From positions 28,528,296 to 28,592,295 of the forward strand of contig OX031068.1 in assembly GCA_943736015.1 (NCBI GenBank): a stretch of DNA of 64,000 nt. Direction: 5' to 3'. The notes beneath the pieces are model-generated. The model ran no database searches. It was not told the DNA's origin and saw only the letters and a program-made list of their open reading frames with translations. The stretch comes from Tridacna crocea (lineage: Eukaryota > Mollusca > Bivalvia > Cardiida > Cardiidae). The translations under genes and the position numbers were made by a program. This document shows, in pieces, positions 39,106-50,500 of this stretch (the stretch's first letter is position 1; every line of letters begins with the position of its first letter).

Positions 39106-39230
39106 GTTGGACCGATCAGCAAGCCAGCTTCTGTATCTGTCAGATTTGACACTTGCAACAGCATACAAGAGTTACTTCCCTTGTTATGAAGAAGCGGTGC
39201 ATGATTTTCGCCATAACATGTCATTTACGA
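39106..39230 (+). other. Possible non-coding first exon or promoter region of the membrane protein gene
   Basis: An acceptor-like ttttcag precedes about 120 bp of repeat-free sequence ending in a good donor, GTGAAG/gtgaga. One frame is open for 47 codons but ends in TGA just before the donor, and that stop lies in the phase that exon 41378 would need. If the exon is real it is therefore untranslated leader, consistent with translation starting at ATG 41406. Evidence is weak; transcript data would decide. Confidence 0.25.
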
Positions 39231-39549
39231 AAACCAATTTTGCACAGTGAAGGTGAGAGAAGACACAGGTATGAACTTAGATGTTGCCTTATTTGTTTTT
39301 GCTAACTCGTTCTGCTAAAGATGACATTTTTTCTTTCTGTTTTGAAAATATGCTTGAGAAATGATAACTTCATGCTCTGATAGTTTGCTGCTTTTCTCTT
39401 GACATTTCTTTTAGTTTTAACCTGGGATGTTACAAATCATGAGAAAGAACTTGGAAGTTACAAACCATTTTCAATCTGTAGTTTTTGGCAGTTAACAATT
39501 TATGGAAGGTAATGTGTCTGACTTGTTGAAAAAAAAAGAAGTGAAGTGA

Positions 39550-39660
39550 ATCAAGGGAACAAATTGTTTCTCCCACAACCACCACAGCAATAGTGCCACA
39601 GCTCTACCAACGGAGCTAGCTGGGCAGCTGGTCATGAGCCCACCCAACATGCAAAGACCA
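39550..39660 (-). repeat. tRNA-derived SINE head
   Basis: On minus, TAGCTCCGTTGGTAGAGC is a good box A (compare TAGCTCAGTTGGTAGAGC). The box B region is weak. It is a SINE rather than a working tRNA: no cloverleaf or anticodon arm can be drawn. Confidence 0.55.
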
Positions 39661-39839
39661 GTAAAAAAAAAAATAGCATCGGCACAGACACCTTCAGACT
39701 GAAGGTAACCCAACATCAACTACAATGGTCTTCCGCCTCCCAATTTTTTGGAAGTAACCAACTCCCATTTATTCCCAACTGAGCAACAGTACTGATTAGT
39801 GATTACCCACACTCACTAATATAATGACCTTGTGGGTGA

Positions 39840-40310
39840 CAGATGTTTCGGTAACACACAAGTTCGGTAACATCTATAGCCTTATAGAGTAAATCGATTG
39901 GATGTTTCGGTAACAAAGCAATTATATTGTATTTATGTTCTGTGACGTTCTTTACACCTAATGTATGGCTTTGTTTTGTTCACACCTTTTACTTTTACAC
40001 TTTTCACCCATTGATAGATAGGTTCCAACCTTTTATTTTTTCATTCTCTACCCTTTTTCGCTTAATAGGCATTTCCACATGGCCAATACATACACCAAAT
40101 GGGGTACATAACAAAAATATTATTTATAAAACATAAAGGACATTACAAATTAAGGTTTGAAATAACGAAGGTTTGATAAATTTTAAAAATACAGCCATGC
40201 GTCGGGTGTAAAGAATGTCACAAATATAATTGGTTTGTTACCGAAACATCCAATTTATTTACACTATTTATATAAGTCTATGTTACCGAACTGGTCTGTT
40301 TCCGAAACAT
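39840..40310. repeat. Repeat with GATGTTTCGGTAACA inverted ends
   Basis: GATGTTTCGGTAACACACAAG at 39840 and GTTACCGAACTGG..CCGAAACATCC near 40280-40315 form outer inverted ends; TTGGATGTTTCGGTAACAAAG near 39898 and TTTGTTACCGAAACATCCAA near 40230 form an inner pair. No frame of note. Probably a non-autonomous transposon. Confidence 0.65.
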
Positions 40311-40473
40311 CCGTAAATCGACCTTGTCACCACTGAAGTAATTTAAGGGGGAAACTGTGCCAGACACAGGACTCAATCAGATGAGCTAGCTTGGCAACAG
40401 GTTGTGAGTCCACCAACCTTAACAACAGCAGAAGCAAGGAAGAAATACAGGAAAGGAAAATTTTTCATTTTAA

Positions 40474-40695
40474 CCCTTTACCAAATGACAAAATTTTAGA
40501 CTGGTCCAAATTGAAAGCACTTGCAGATGACAAAACAAACGTAACTGAAAAGTTGAAATTTGTTTCCTGCAGGGTAGTAAACATTGTGGGAAAAGAAGAA
40601 AATGCTGGTTACCAGCATTTTCTCCTTTTCCCACTATGTGTTCAAGAGGCTTCTATCTCAGGGTCTTTGAAACCAGGGGATTTTTTGGTAAAGGA
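40474..40695 (-). mobile_element. TTAA MITE, subfamily A, complete
   Basis: TTAA 40470-40473 and 40696-40699; palindrome with one arm change (GAAGAAAATGC). Confidence 0.9.
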
Positions 40696-40937
40696 TTAAT
40701 TGTAATAAGCAACTGCATCTTCTTCTGCAGTGTTTAGTGAGAAAAGCATTTTATTTTTCTCCTGGAGCACACTATGATGGCTGAGTGCAACACTATCCTA
40801 AGTAACTATACAAAGTATAGGCACTTACGATAGTGTTGCACTCGCCCATCGAGTCTAGTCCTAAGCTGAAAATTTTGAAATACTTTGGTGAAATATGGAT
40901 GTTCAGCATTAACCATGAATGGAACAAATCTATGTTC

Positions 40938-41209
40938 AACTCTTTTCCACACAATCCCAAGTTTAACTCTTTTCCACACAATCCCAAGTTTAACCCTTTA
41001 CCACACAATGCTGACTTTTGACAACCTTGAGAAAAAGGTCTTCTGAAAACATGGGAAAAAAGAGAAAATTCTAGCTACCAGCATTTTCTCCTTTTCCCAC
41101 AATGTTCTCTACCCTTTTTCTACATCGTCCACAATTTTAGCAAGGTCAAATTTTGCATCTGCACATGCTTAGATTTGGATGGGTCTAAAATCTGTCGTAT
41201 GGTAAAGGG
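40938..41209 (+). mobile_element. TTAA MITE with tandemly repeated left terminus
   Basis: The main copy is 40994-41209 (TTAA 40990-40993 and 41210-41213). Just left of it, two extra 27 bp copies of the terminal segment (TTTAACTCTTTTCCACACAA) lie head to tail from 40938. Confidence 0.88.
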
Positions 41210-41221
41210 TTAAACAACTTC

Positions 41222-41358
41222 AAGGAAATAGCTTTTAGAAAACCTTGTTGGAAAAGGAGAAAATGCTGTTTACCATCTTTTTCTCCTTTTCCCACAATGT
41301 TTTCAAAAGACCTCTTCTTTAGGGAACGTTTTAAAACTTGGTATCATGTAACAAAGGG
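41222..41358. mobile_element. TTAA MITE, truncated, ends beside the first exon
   Basis: Core GGAGAAAATGCTGTTTACCA and right end AACAAAGGG with TTAA 41359-41362. The acceptor AG of the exon is at 41376-41377. Confidence 0.75.
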
Positions 41359-41377
41359 TTAACTGAAAATATTTCAG

Positions 41378-41586
41378 CTTGAAGGTTACTACGGACTTCT
41401 ACATCATGTATAATTTCAACAAGCAGCGATCAGGTGTTGGTAGCAACATGATACAGAACTATATGGAGAGGCAGTTACATGATTTACACAATACCAGTGC
41501 ATCCTCCATCACTAATTACAAAGACAAAGTGATTTCCTTCTTTATAGGAGCTTTCACTCTAATGTTCCTGCCATACCTACACATAG
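41378..41586 (+). CDS. Membrane protein gene, exon 1 of the model (start codon exon)
   Basis: The acceptor is atatttcag just before 41378 and the donor is ATAG/gtagga after 41586. ATG 41406 opens the frame. The exon encodes a polar N-terminus (NFNKQRSGVGSN, YMERQLHDLH) and the first membrane helix (VISFFIGAFTLMFLPYLHI). It ends in phase 1. Because the exon has an acceptor, at least one exon, coding or untranslated, must lie upstream. A MITE ends only 15 bp before the exon. Confidence 0.82.
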
Positions 41587-44500
41587 GTAGGAATTTATTG
41601 TATCAGTCTTATTATTGCTCTATTTAATACATTTTCCTCACAGTGAGGTAACAAAAAGCTGATTATGGGCATTTTGGGCATGGAAATGTTTTTGAATTCA
41701 AGACACTCCTTACTTGTGGAAAATACGGGATGAGAAAAGTTTGTGAATAATTCAAACTCCTGAAATTGTGAAAATTTCCGCATCTCAATACTTTCCACTT
41801 GTACAGTAATTCTCATCCTCGGATACCCCGGGGTCTCCCTATTTGCTACGCTACATCAACCCCTGGGACAATTAATTGAATTTTCCTTTACCAAACAATT
41901 TTCTGAAAAACACCGTGGGAAAAGGAGAAAATTCTGGTAACCTATATTTTCTCGTTTTCCCACAATGTTTTCTACTATTCTAAAGTCAAGTTTCAATTTT
42001 TGAGGCACACTTATTTCGTCGTCAGCAAATGCTTTTAATTTAGAAAAGTCTAAAATTTTGTCGTGTGGTAAAGAATGTTAGTGTATGCATCTCAAGATGC
42101 ATTATCACTAGCAAGTCATCACATAATTACTGATACATGACATGAAGTTCATCTAATAACAGCTTAGGTAGAATGGTCCTGGGACATGCAGAAAATTTAC
42201 TAATAGCTTTAACCCATTACTCTATAGATACTCATTTCTACACATTTCTTGTATGAGCCTTTGGAAAACATTGTGGCAAAAGGTGAAATTGCTCGTGACA
42301 ATCAATTTCACCTTTTTCCACAATGTTTTCTTCACTATCAAAAGGTGTCATATACACATAAGAAATGGCTTCATCCTTGCTGTTATTTAGGGTCAATTAG
42401 AGATACCATAGAAATGCCTTATTGGGTAAAGGGTTAAGTTAAGACCCAGGTCAGTCTGTGAAGACTGCACAAATGTGAATTGAAAGGAAGCAATCACAAC
42501 ATACGACTCCACTTGATGAGAGAATAGCATTGTTATAGTCTACCTATGACCTATGCATGTAAACAGTGTTATGTCATACAGTGCTGGTAGAATGGTATCT
42601 GTGTTATTCCATGTCAATAATTTGTCGTCTGCAAACGCTTTCAAATTGAACAAGATTAAATTCATTACCTTGTAAAAGAGTTTTTATCTTGCGCTTTGGG
42701 TAGGTTGTCGAGAAATATTTGTGAAATACTTTTCAACATTTCATGGTTATGACTAGGCAGTGAAAATTACGCGGGTAAAACAACGGTGCCTCACAACCAG
42801 ATGGAAATATGACATAATTTACCTCACATTTTTTGCACTTGATGTAATATCTTAATGTGTTGCTATGCGGAGTGGTTCACCACAGAGAGTAACCGAAAAG
42901 AACTGTTTTGGAAATTAAGTTCCCCCCAGAAAGGGTTATAAGTATGAAATAGACAACTTCTTTTTTCTGTGAAAGGTCGAAATTTATTTCATCTCATGAA
43001 CATCATCAGTAATATTTTCACGAGTTGCAATTTGATATACATGTATTTTGGTCAATTTGTCGTCTTCAAATGTTTTCAAAGGGGACAAGATTCAAGAGAT
43101 TTGTTGTTTTGATAGAGAATTAATTAAACCTGACTGCGATGCATATTTATGATTACAGGAATTTTCCATGCATGGATATGGGTACCAGATAAAGCTAAAA
43201 TCAACAAGAGGAATTGTACTTGCTCCTGTTTTGATACAATCATGAGAGGTTAGTGAAGTTGTTATGTATGGATCAGTCTATAAGAGTACACTACAAGGGC
43301 ATTTTTCTGCCAAATGTCTTTGTATAGAGTGAGCCAAAAGAAAAATAGTATAAAAATACTCATTTTTCATCAACACAATTTTTAGTCTTGAACAGATTGA
43401 ATTTTTTTCTCTTCTCATTGTGTTCTCCAAGCCCTTGTCTTCAATGTTGTTAACCCTTTACCAGATGACAAGCTTTTAACCTTGTCCAAATTGAAAGACT
43501 TTGCAGATGATAACTTTAATGTGGCTCAAATGGTGCAGTTTCTTTTTGATAGGGTAGAAAAAATTGTGTGAAAAGGAGAAAATGATGGTTACTAGCATTT
43601 TCTACTTTTCCAACAATGTTTTCAAAGAGCTTCTTTTCCAGAATGGTTAAAAGTTGTGATTGTGTGGTAAAGGGTCAAATCATGGGAATGGTCTTATATC
43701 ACCCAACAGAATATTATGTATTTACTTGAACTGTCTAAACATTACACTTAATTGATGAAAGAATTTTTGCAACCTACGACTATTGTATAATGTACATAGA
43801 TACCTGATTTTATATATGTGCCAAATTTACCAAACAGATGATAAATGGCCAAAAGATTTTATCTGTCTGTTATAATTGATAGTTTTTACAACCTTTCTGT
43901 CGAAATTATGTTTTCATCTTTATTTCTGTGAAGATTTGAATCATTAGGGAAAATGGCTTGAGGTAAAATATGTCACTACTGTCGTCAGAAAATATAGAAA
44001 ATAATAAAAGTTTTTAAACTCTTTACCAAACAATTTTTTTTCCCATCAAAATTGAGAGCATTCTTCAGATGACAAAATGGATATAAAATTTCTTTATCAA
44101 AAGTCAGAAAAATTGTTGTTAAAAGACAGGATTGCACAATAAAGGGTTAATTAATCCTGTCCCAAATGACAAATTTTAGTCTCTTCCGAATCCAAATATC
44201 TGCAGATGACAAATTTGAAATTGATACAGATGAGATGAAATCATGTGAAGGGAGAGAAAACATTTGTTTCCCAAGAGTTGTTGAAATGAGCATTTTGCAG
44301 GCACATTCAAACAAACTATATGTATCTACATGTATTCCTTTTCTTAAAGTTTAAATCTTTACCAAAAGAGATACCTGCTAATCTAAGACTTGTCCAAATT
44401 GAAACCATTTGCAGACAACAAACATGACTCAAAAATTGAAACTTGACTTTAAGAGAGTAGAAAAACTGCTGGAAACCATCATTTTCTCCTATTCCTACAA

Positions 44501-47500
44501 AGTTTTCAGAAGGCTTCTTCCTCTGGGTGGTAAAAGCCAGGGATTGTTTGGTATCTAGAGAGTTAAAGACTCAATTGTCAAAAGTAAACAATGCAGGTCT
44601 ACTTTAAAGTAGAGGAGTTATTGTGCAGTCTGAAAAAGTGTTAGTCATTCGAAGAAAAATGAATTTTAAAACTAAGTAAATAGTAAAGGGAAGATAGAGT
44701 AACTTGGCTACTTTAACCTGGTTTTAGTATTCCATTTTTCTGCAAGCTCACACTTGGATCTGTCGTGCAATAATAGTTTGTCATTTTCACAGCTATTTCA
44801 ATACTTTTCAATAGTTATTTAAATAAATGGTGTGCTTTTGGCAGCCACTAGGCCCTTAATTCTTTACCACACAAAAAAATTGAGACTTGTCCAAATTCAA
44901 ATCAGTTATAGAAAACAATTTGAATATGTTCATATGGTGGAATTTCTCTTTGAAAGGGTAGAAAACAGTGTGGGAAAAGGAAAAAATGCTTATGACAGCA
45001 ATTTCTCCTTTTCCCGCCATGTTTTCGAAAGGCTTCTTCTCCAGTGTTGTTAAAACTTGGGATTGTGATGTAAAGGGTTAAACTTCATAGATACAGAAAT
45101 GTTGGAGAATCCCTATTCTAGTGAATATTGTAAGAGAAAAATCCTTGAATACATGGATAGATGCTCTGGCTGCTGCCATATAACTGAAAAGCAGTAACCA
45201 CAGTACAAACAGAGATAAACAATACATCAGAGATTGGACAGGGGGAGTGATTTTGATTTCAAAATTGAAAATATTAGTTATTCTCCACTAAGCCCTATGT
45301 TATGGGTACTTGTTGGAATTATCTCTTTGAGATGATTCTAATAAGTACCCACAACATTGGGTTTAGAAGAGAAATAATGGATTTATTATACCATCATTCC
45401 CTCTTATCTGGAGCTCTAATACATACAAGTACACTGTACATGTACATTGTTCTAGCTTCTGGTCTTGCAGGTGCTTATGAAGACCCAGGAACCACCACAT
45501 ACAAACATGTTTATTTCAACTCTACCTGGCAGACACTGCGGATCTGGGTGTTCACTGTTCTGTTCATTCTGATGGCATATGAAAGCATTAAATACCTCAT
45601 TCCACTGGTACGCAGAAGAAACATCCGGAGAACCATGTTTGCACTGTATATCATTAATTTGTAAGTATTTGGTTAAGATGTAGGAATCTTTCATTTTTGT
45701 GCTGTGATGTGCGCAGAGTGAGCTATTGTGATCACTCACCGTCCATCGTTGTCCGTACTGTCTGTTCACATTTCTTTGTTTACACTCTAGCATCTACAAA
45801 TATCAACCAATCAGTACCAAACTTGGTCAAAGTATATATGACCATAAGATGTCACATGAGTTTGAATATGGGTCTAATTGGACCCGAACAACTAGAGTTA
45901 TTTGCCCTTGAATTTGAAAAATTGCTGTATTTGACTTTGTTTGCACTCTAGTGTCTACAAATATCAACCAATCAGCACCAAACTAGGTCAAAGTTCATTT
46001 GACCACAAGATCTTGGATGAGTCCAATTATGGGTCTAATAGAACAAGTGTTATTTGCCCTTGAATTAGAAAAATGCTTTATTTGACTTTGTTGACACCCT
46101 ATAATCTACAAATATCAATCAATTAGAACCCAACTAGGTCAAAGTATATATGACCATAAGATCTCAGATGAGTTCTGTTATGGGTCTAATCAGACCGAAA
46201 CAGTTGGAGTTATTTGCCCTTGAATTTGGAAATTGCTATATTTTACTTCGTTTACACTCTAGCATCTGCAAATATTTACCAGTCAGCACCAAACTTGGTC
46301 AAAATATATATGACAATAAGATCTTGACTGAGTTTGATTATGGGTCTAATTGGAACAGAACAACTGAAGTTATTTGCCCTTGAATTAGAAAAATTGATAT
46401 ATTTGATTTTGTTTACACTCTAGCATCTACAATTATTTATCAATCAGAACCAAACTTGGTCAAAATATATTTGTGAGATCTTGAAGAGTTCAAATATAGG
46501 TCTAATCAGACAGGAATGATTGGAGTTATTTGCCCTTGAATTAGGAAGTTCTTTAGAATAGATCTTAGTCTGGAGCATAACTTTGTCATCTCCAGTCCAA
46601 TTAACTTGAAACTTTGCATGAGTCTTTGTTGCAATAATACAGTGTAGTGTGAAGTAAACATAACTCTCCTCATACTATCTATGAGTTTTTTTCCCTTTGG
46701 TCATCAATTTTACAGCATTTTCTGCTTGTCTGGAATAAAGCACTGTCATCTCCAGCCTAAACATTTTCAAATTTGACATGCATGATTGTTGAAAAATTCT
46801 TTGAGTTATTCCCCCTTTGACCATCATTTATATCATCTCTAGTCATATTGCGACAATTTGCTGCTCTTGTTTCATTATCATTTGGCCTTGAAGCTTGATA
46901 TTTGGTATTATCTTTATTTTAGACCTTTACTGCCTAGTACTCAGGTGAGCGATATAGGACCATCATGTTCCTCTTGTTTATAGTATAGTGGAATCTTTGG
47001 TAATAGATGTCTGATGTTTTAGGCTTTTGAATAGACTTCCTTTTTTTTTTTTTTTATGAAGCATTGTTGCAGAGGAAGAGGAAGTATCAAAATTTATGTT
47101 AGTAAAACCATTTTTGGGAAGTGACAAAATTTATGTTTGTAAAAACCTATCATGTGACAAAATTTTAGACTTTTCAGAATTCAAAGCATTTGCTGACAAT
47201 AAACATGCATCTGTTGTTTCTCAAAATGATTTGATATTCTTTAGAAAGGACAGAAATTATTGCCTGTTTCCAGCATTATCTTCTTTTTCCCATAGTTTTT
47301 TTCAATTTTAAGCATTCTTTATCAGGACAATTGAAAAATAGGGATTGTATAGTAAAGAGTAAACAGTTGACAGACTTTGGGACTTATCAAAATTGAGAGC
47401 GTGCAGATGACATACAATATGTAATATAGCTCAGACAAAGGTACATGTATAATTGTTTTGATTAAGGTAGAAAAAGTAGTAGAAAACATATGGTAGAAAA

Positions 47501-50500
47501 CATTTTTATGGTTAGGTTAGAAAACATTACTTTTATTTTCTCCCTGTCTCATGATATTTGCAATGCCTTTTCCCTAGGATGGCTAAAAAATGGATTTGTT
47601 TAGTACAGTAAATAGTTGAAAAAATCTCTGTTATTCACCATATTTTCCTACTTCTCTTTCTTAACCCTTTCCCAAACGACAAATATTGGACTCTTCCAAA
47701 CCAAAAGAGTTTGCAGATGACAATTTTAGACTTGGAGGAAATGCTAGAAAGTTCTCAAACAGGGTAGAAAACATTGTGGGAGAAGGAAAATTGCTCGTTA
47801 TGAGCAATTTCTCCTTTTCTCACAGTGTTTTCAAAAGACTTTAATTGCAAACACATAAAAACCAGGGCTTGTTTGGGAAAGGGTTAAGTCATTAATTTTC
47901 CAGTCGAGGAGTTTTGGGCTTTACTGAGGATACAGGTTAAAATCATATAGCTCTACTCAAACGAGAGATATGTACACATAGTGCATTTTTCCATTACAGC
48001 ATTACCAAATTGTTCATGTTATGAGCTTGTTTAACTCACTGCCACACAATCCCTACCTTTGACGACCCTGAGAAAGAAGCCTTTAGAAAACATAGTGGGA
48101 AAAGGAGAAAATGCTGGTAACCAGCATTTCTACTTTTCCCACAATATTTTCTAACCTTCACAAAACAAATTTCAAACTTTCAGTCACTTTTATTTTGTCG
48201 TCTGCAAATGCTTTCGATTTTGACAAGGTAAAATTTTGTTGTTTGGTAATGAGTTGATAGTCTTTTGTTTGAAAATTTGAACATTTTTTGTTTACAGAAA
48301 AAGTTTTTTTTAGTAAATGAGAAAACATTGATTTTTCCAACACCACTTTTAACTCCTGTGTCTTTCTTAGTATTCCTCGCTGAAACACCGAGGGATATTG
48401 TTTTGGCGATCTTTATCTGTGCAGGTTTTTGTCAGTTTCTCCATCGGTCTGGGAATTGTTAGAATATGTTACAGTTTCTAGAAACCTTGGTCTGAATGCA
48501 AAAGTATTTGTTATGTGATAATTAGACCAACCTACTGAACTAACAGGCTGAGCTTAGATAGCTCAGCTGTTTTCATAGAAAACATTGTCATAGTGCTCGC
48601 AGTATCTGTGTTATTGTGGTCTGTGTTGACAAGGTAGCCCAAATAGTTTGACATTTCATAATACCTCTGTCATTATTGAACATATTTATTTCAAACTCGG
48701 ACTAGCAAAGTTTTAAGTATCAATAGGGGACCCATACAACAAAGGCAGGTGACCATTCAAACATTATTGATGCAGTTTGCCCCTTTTTTGACTTGGAATT
48801 TGTTCTGAAAATATGTCTTTATTTTCAAAGCAACCAGAGCTGAGCCTTTGCACCCACAGTTGATGCTCATGATCATTAGTACCCTGATTTCAACTCTTAT
48901 TGCATCACTTTCGTTTCAGTTACTGATACAGAAACAAACAAAAAAAATCAAATGAGCAATGCTCTGTAACAAGGGGGTTTAATGTATCTGGAAAAATATC
49001 AACAGAGGTCAGCCTGTGCAGTCTACATTGTTTAATTTTCTGTATGTCCATAGACCGATCTGTCTCATGCTTAGGTCAGTTGTTAAGAAAAAAGTGATTA
49101 TTATGGGTTAGTAAGTATGTATTGGCTTGTTTGATGTAATGATTCTTGGAGATACATTAAGCCCCCTTTTATTAGATCATGGCTCAATTATATCCTAAAC
49201 CTTGCTTTCTATGTATTTCCAGATACCCACACTACTATTCATGGTGGAGTTACTTCAGTTACTACAACGAGGACTTTTACCGCTACTTTGGTCATCACAT
49301 GTGGTTTACGATCACAGAAATCATCACCACCTGCATCGTGCTGAATCTCTGTGATATCAGAAATGAGATCATCTCGTGGAAAATTCTTGCCATCGTCAGC
49401 ATCAACATAATGCATATCCTAGTTGGGGGAATGGATCAGTTTATATCAGATGTGATTTACGGCCAAGGAAGAAGATTCCATAAAGCTAGGAATATAGGTC
49501 AGTGGGAATAACTTGTGTCTTTTGTTATATCCCTTTATCAATCACTTTCTTATTTAACTCTTTAATATTCTTTATTTACTTTTAAGGACCCTGAGGAGAA
49601 GCCTTTTGAAAACTTTGTAGAAAAAGGAGAAAATGCTGGTAACCAGCATTTTCTCCTTTTCTCAAGATGCTTTCAACAATTTGAATGACAAAATTTATGT
49701 TGTATGTAACCTGTAATTTGTTATCTGCAAATGCTTTCAATTTGGACAAGGCCAAAATTTGCTATTCCGTAAAGGGTTAAAGTGAAGAATGAACTTAAGA
49801 GAAATAAGAAAAAATTAAACCAGGGCTCATGTTTACCAACCATTCATAAGAATGTTCTTTGTCTTATTTTCCAGAATTTTCTACATTTCTAAGTAACACA
49901 ACTTCTGACTGGCTAAACCATTTAGCTAAACCGTTTGGTTTAGCCAATCAGAAGTTGTGTTACTAACAAATTTAGAAAACCTTGGAGAATAAGACTAAGA
50001 ATATTCTCAAGAATGGTTAGTGAATATGGGCCCAGTATATTTCCCACATTTTCAAAGACAAATTCTAACCTTCAAGCAACATACTGATTTGTTGTCTGTG
50101 AAATTTTAATGCAATCAATCAGAACAGTCACTTGAAGTAAAGCAATTAATCCCATGTTCAGTGAAAATGTTTAACTCTTTACCACACGAGAAAATTTTAG
50201 ACCGGTCCAAATTGAAAGCATTTGCAGATGACAAAATAAAGGCGACTGAAAAATAGAAATTTGTTCTGGGAAGGGTAGAAAACACTGTGGGAAAAGGAGA
50301 AAATGCTGGTTACCAGCATTTTCTCCTTTTCCCACAGTGTTTTCAAAAGGCTTCTTTCTCAGGGGCGTCAAAAGTAGGGATTGTGTGGTAATGGGTTAAA
50401 AGATGTTCTTGAAATAGGCAAAAATACAGGTAACCAGCATGTGTTTCTTTTCTATTTTCTAATGGTAAAATTACGACATGGAAAGCTTTTGCAACTGACT

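Noticed and set aside
39106-39230. 47-codon frame LDRSASQLLYLSDLTLATAY.. as coding exon of the membrane protein gene
   Set aside because: TGA falls just before the donor, in the phase the next exon requires. Kept only as a possible untranslated exon.
39555-39640. tRNA gene on the minus strand
   Set aside because: A good box A but no proper box B, anticodon arm or acceptor pairing; fits a tRNA-derived SINE head.
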